Shown here one piece after another: positions 61,496-64,000 of a stretch of DNA of 64,000 bases (its first letter is position 1; each line of letters begins with the position of its first letter). The stretch covers positions 310,001-374,000 of the forward strand of contig PNLP01000001.1 of the NCBI GenBank assembly GCA_013823135.1. Reading direction: 5' to 3'. A program made the position numbers and the translations under genes. The notes below the pieces were generated by a model. The model was given only the letters and a program-made list of their open reading frames with translations, made no database searches and was not told where the DNA came from. The DNA is from Planctomycetaceae bacterium. Lineage in GTDB: Bacteria > Planctomycetota > Planctomycetia > Gemmatales > Gemmataceae.

Positions 61496-63205
61496 GTGAG
61501 CGAGCAAGAACGCGAGACGCCTGGTGGGATTGTCCACACGTACCAGAAGTATGACCCCGTTCACTTCCCCAGTCCGACGGCACCGCCGCCGGATATGGTG
61601 TCTCCGCTGATGGAGCACATGCTCGCGTATGGCGGCAACGACGAGTTCACTGAGGAACAACTCGCCAACGCCATTCATCTCGACCCATCGCAGATCGCCG
61701 GCCTCGGGCCAAGCATCAACGCCATTAAGCAGATGCTCCTCGAACGCAAACGCAAGATCCTCGCGACCTACGAAACCAAGCACGCCAAGAAACTCGCGGC
61801 CGACAGCTTCCGCGAGATCGCCAGGAAGCTCACGCCACCACCGAAGCTCGACAAGGCGTACAACAAAGCGGTAAAGCAGGAACAACTCGCTGACCTCGAA
61901 TCGCTCTACTTTCAGGTCGGTGACGATACGAACCCCTTCGCACGGCAACTCGTTCTCGTCGTCGGACTGCTCGGCGAAAAGTATCAGGTCGATGAACTCG
62001 CCGCGAAGTACGAGTTCACCGGCCGCGAAAAGATGGACGTGCCCAAGGCGCTCGAAATCAAGGAAGAGCTGGAGACGATCGACAAACTGCTGAAGCAACT
62101 CGAAGAAGCCAAACAAACCGCCCAGCTTGCGATCATCGACATGGAGGAGTTGGCGAAGTATTCCGAGCCGGGCGACATGGAGAAGCTCTCGGCTCTAAAA
62201 CAGCAAGTCGAAGATTACCTCCGCGAGCAAGCCGAGAAGCAGGGGCTGGAGGGAGACGGCAAGGGGAAGTATCGCCTCACGCCGAAGGCACTACGGTTGT
62301 TCCAGTCGAAGGTGCTGACGAAGATTTTCAGCGACTTGCAGGCATCGCGAACCGGCCGACATCCCGACGCGGTTGCGGGGGAGGGTGCGGTCGAATCGCC
62401 GAAGACGAAGCCGTACGAGTTCGGCGATTCCGTCGCGCAGATGGATATTCCCGCGAGCATGACAAACGCGCTGCTGCGGAACGGGCCTGGGTTGCCCGTG
62501 CGGATGAAGCCCGACGACATCGTGATTCATCGCACGCGGGTTACGCCGAAGGCCGCGACGTGCGTGCTACTCGATATGTCCGGGTCGATGCGTTACGACG
62601 GGCAGTATGTGAATGTGAAACGCATGGGCCTGGCACTCGAAGGGCTGATCCGTTCCGAGTACCCCGGCGACTTCCTTCAGTTCGTGGAGATGTTCACGTT
62701 CGCCAAGCCCCGGCACATCTCGGAAGTCGCGGGGTTGATGCCGAAGCCGGTGACAATCTTCAGCCCGGTCGTGCGGCTCAAGGCCGATATGAGCAATCCT
62801 GACGTGAGCGAACTGCGGATTCCAACACACTTCACGAACATCCAGCACGCGCTCCAAACTGCCCGGCGATACCTGTCGGCACAGGACACGCCGAACCGTC
62901 AAGTCGTGCTCATCACGGACGGGCTGCCGACGGCCCACTTCGAAGGCAGCACTCTGTTCATGCTCTACCCGCCGGACCCACGGACAGAAGAAGCGACGAT
63001 GCGCGAGGCGCTGCTTTGCGCCCGCGAGGGGATCACGATCAACATCTTCTTGCTGAGCAACTGGAACCAGTCGGAAGAGGATGTGCGGTTCGCGTACAAG
63101 ATTGCGGAGAGCACGAAGGGCCGCGTGATCTTCACCGCTGGCCGCGATCTCGATCGCTATGTGATCTGGGACTACATCAAACGGCGGAAGCAAATCGTTT
63201 CGTGA
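61496..63205 (+). CDS. VWA-domain protein paired with the AAA+ ATPase
   Basis: A 569-residue protein. Residues 1-330 are mainly helical and charged (ERKRKILATYETKHAKKLAA, KLDKAYNKAVKQEQ). A von Willebrand A domain begins near residue 350, with the MIDAS DMSGSM in CVLLDMSGSMRYDG. VLITDGLPTAHFEGSTLF follows, and the end is RVIFTAGRDLDRYVIWDYI. GTG at 61496 follows GAGGA. The pair resembles chelatase I/D or RavA/ViaA-type systems, but the helical N-terminal part is not ViaA-like enough for me to name it. A terminator hairpin follows. Confidence 0.87.
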   Translation: MSEQERETPGGIVHTYQKYDPVHFPSPTAPPPDMVSPLMEHMLAYGGNDEFTEEQLANAIHLDPSQIAGLGPSINAIKQMLLERKRKILATYETKHAKKLAADSFREIARKLTPPPKLDKAYNKAVKQEQLADLESLYFQVGDDTNPFARQLVLVVGLLGEKYQVDELAAKYEFTGREKMDVPKALEIKEELETIDKLLKQLEEAKQTAQLAIIDMEELAKYSEPGDMEKLSALKQQVEDYLREQAEKQGLEGDGKGKYRLTPKALRLFQSKVLTKIFSDLQASRTGRHPDAVAGEGAVESPKTKPYEFGDSVAQMDIPASMTNALLRNGPGLPVRMKPDDIVIHRTRVTPKAATCVLLDMSGSMRYDGQYVNVKRMGLALEGLIRSEYPGDFLQFVEMFTFAKPRHISEVAGLMPKPVTIFSPVVRLKADMSNPDVSELRIPTHFTNIQHALQTARRYLSAQDTPNRQVVLITDGLPTAHFEGSTLFMLYPPDPRTEEATMREALLCAREGITINIFLLSNWNQSEEDVRFAYKIAESTKGRVIFTAGRDLDRYVIWDYIKRRKQIVS

Positions 63206-63208
63206 TGT

Positions 63209-63240
63209 GTCGGCGACTCGCTCCACGAGTCGCCGACTTT
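63209..63240. terminator. Terminator-like hairpin after the AAA+/VWA unit
   Basis: GTCGGCGACTCG-CTCCA-CGAGTCGCCGAC (63209-63237) followed by TTT. Convergent with the last gene of the window. Confidence 0.8.
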
Positions 63241-63245
63241 GCTGG

Positions 63246-64000
63246 TCAAGCCAACGCCGCGTGTGTGCGTTTCACGAGCGGCGAATCGGGCGTTTCGGAA
63301 CCCTTCATCCAGAACAGGCTCGCAGCCAGGAAGCGATCACGCCACGCAGGTGAAATCACTTCTGCGTCTTCGAGTACCGCTGTGCTGAACTTGTAATCGT
63401 GAGCGTCGGTCCCCTTCATAAAGATCAGTCGTCGGCCTTCGTCAGTGAGTTCCTTCGCACCGTCTGGGTTGGCCTTGAGATAGCTCATTGCGGTGCGAGC
63501 GGCTGTCTCCTTATTCTTGCTTACTTCCTTGTACACATCGCCCACACCGAACAACGCCTTCTCGTCGCGCGGCCCCAGTTCGTCGATCTTCGCGTCTCCG
63601 ACCTTGCCGCGGGTCTTCATCGCCTCGCGGAACATCGGCAGGAACGACGCCGCTTGCAGAAGTAACAGCTTGCGTGTGTCGTCCGCTGCGACGGTCTGGT
63701 GTGCATAGTGCAGGGCGTTCAGTGCGGTCAGTGTGTGCAGCCCGATGATACCGGGTTGCCGCATGAGGAGTTCCCCGGCACCAAGGAACAAGCCCTCCCA
63801 GATCGCACGCGGTGCAGCGCCCTTGGCCGTCAATTCTGCAACCTTCGCTCCCATCTCGTCGGCCGAAGCGGCACGCAGAGCGGTCAGCAACTCGCGAGGG
63901 ATTTCGGGGAGCGCCCCCTGTGCAGCGGCTGCAGTACGAACACGTTCAGCGTTCTTCCGGCCCGGACGGTCCTGCTCCAGATCATCTTTCGCGGGGTTCT
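63246..64000 (-). CDS. Unrecognised protein, C-terminal part (5' end outside window)
   Basis: The frame is open to the right edge, so the N-terminus is missing. The visible 250 or so residues have no domain I recognise. They look helical and soluble, with LMRQPGIIGLHTLTALNALH, KLLLLQAASFLPMFREAMKT and a C-terminal WRDRFLAASLFWMKGSE. A Lys/Asp-rich segment (residues before the first TTG) enters from outside. It converges with the VWA gene across the hairpin at 63209-63240. No function can be given. Confidence 0.65.
   Translation of the reverse strand, partial: NPAKDDLEQDRPGRKNAERVRTAAAAQGALPEIPRELLTALRAASADEMGAKVAELTAKGAAPRAIWEGLFLGAGELLMRQPGIIGLHTLTALNALHYAHQTVAADDTRKLLLLQAASFLPMFREAMKTRGKVGDAKIDELGPRDEKALFGVGDVYKEVSKNKETAARTAMSYLKANPDGAKELTDEGRRLIFMKGTDAHDYKFSTAVLEDAEVISPAWRDRFLAASLFWMKGSETPDSPLVKRTHAALA

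Overview
The window looks like a chromosomal segment of a planctomycete, most likely family Gemmataceae (inference). The basis is roughly 60% G+C together with several gene families that are abundant in that group: two DUF1501 proteins, a DUF1080 (3-keto-disaccharide hydrolase) protein, Tat-exported Gfo/Idh/MocA and amidohydrolase proteins, a TIGR02996/leucine-rich-repeat protein, an ECF sigma factor with a FecR/WD40 anti-sigma-like partner, and many small zinc-ribbon/membrane proteins. I see no transposase, prophage, rRNA, tRNA or CRISPR array. Genes sit on both strands in short operons. Two coding regions are cut by the window edges (1-939 and 63246-64000).

Layout. 1-1.6 kb: end of a DUF1501 gene and a DUF1080 gene. 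7.7-1.6 kb, leftward: Ski2-like helicase, purU, amino-acid permease, M24 peptidase. 7.9-9.3 kb: Tat-exported oxidoreductase. 9.4-12.7 kb, leftward: zinc-ribbon/proline-rich membrane protein and a GAF-SpoIIE phosphatase. 13.2-15.7 kb: ECF sigma factor overlapping a FecR/WD40 membrane protein. 16.4-17.7 kb: GNAT acetyltransferase convergent with a HisA-like protein. 17.7-20.1 kb: translation operon rpsB-tsf-rpsT with a recognisable promoter and leader. 20.2-26.4 kb: purB, small exported proteins, a ribbon-helix-helix/zinc protein and a large family-5 solute-binding protein. 26.4-28.9 kb: an unrecognised two-gene zinc-rich operon. 29.2-32.7 kb: acyl-CoA ligase, stand-alone receiver, DUF1501. 32.9-35.5 kb: glcE-glcF. 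35.5-41.8 kb: macrodomain, sulfite-oxidase-like enzyme, GDPD, UPF1-like helicase, small exported protein, Nif3. 42-52.8 kb: mixed metabolic and hypothetical genes. 52.9-54.3 kb: pyrH-frr, separated here from rpsB-tsf by about 33 kb. 54.4-63.2 kb: zinc-ribbon and LRR proteins, membrane coiled-coil protein, an oxygenase-like protein coupled to a phosphopantetheinyl transferase, and an AAA+/VWA pair.

The most unusual feature is a set of five hairpin-forming elements (5140-5245, 18733-18830, 20103-20187, 22193-22277, 39534-39629). Their arms are tandem short words, mostly of 7 bases. The word differs at every locus but the architecture is the same: two inverted arms of about 21-33 bp around a 21-45 nt centre. 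They lie at a gene end, in an operon junction, immediately before the tsf ribosome-binding site, in convergent intergenic gaps, and once in frame inside a helicase gene. A second, unrelated family of hairpins ends in GTTTAG/GCTAAAC.
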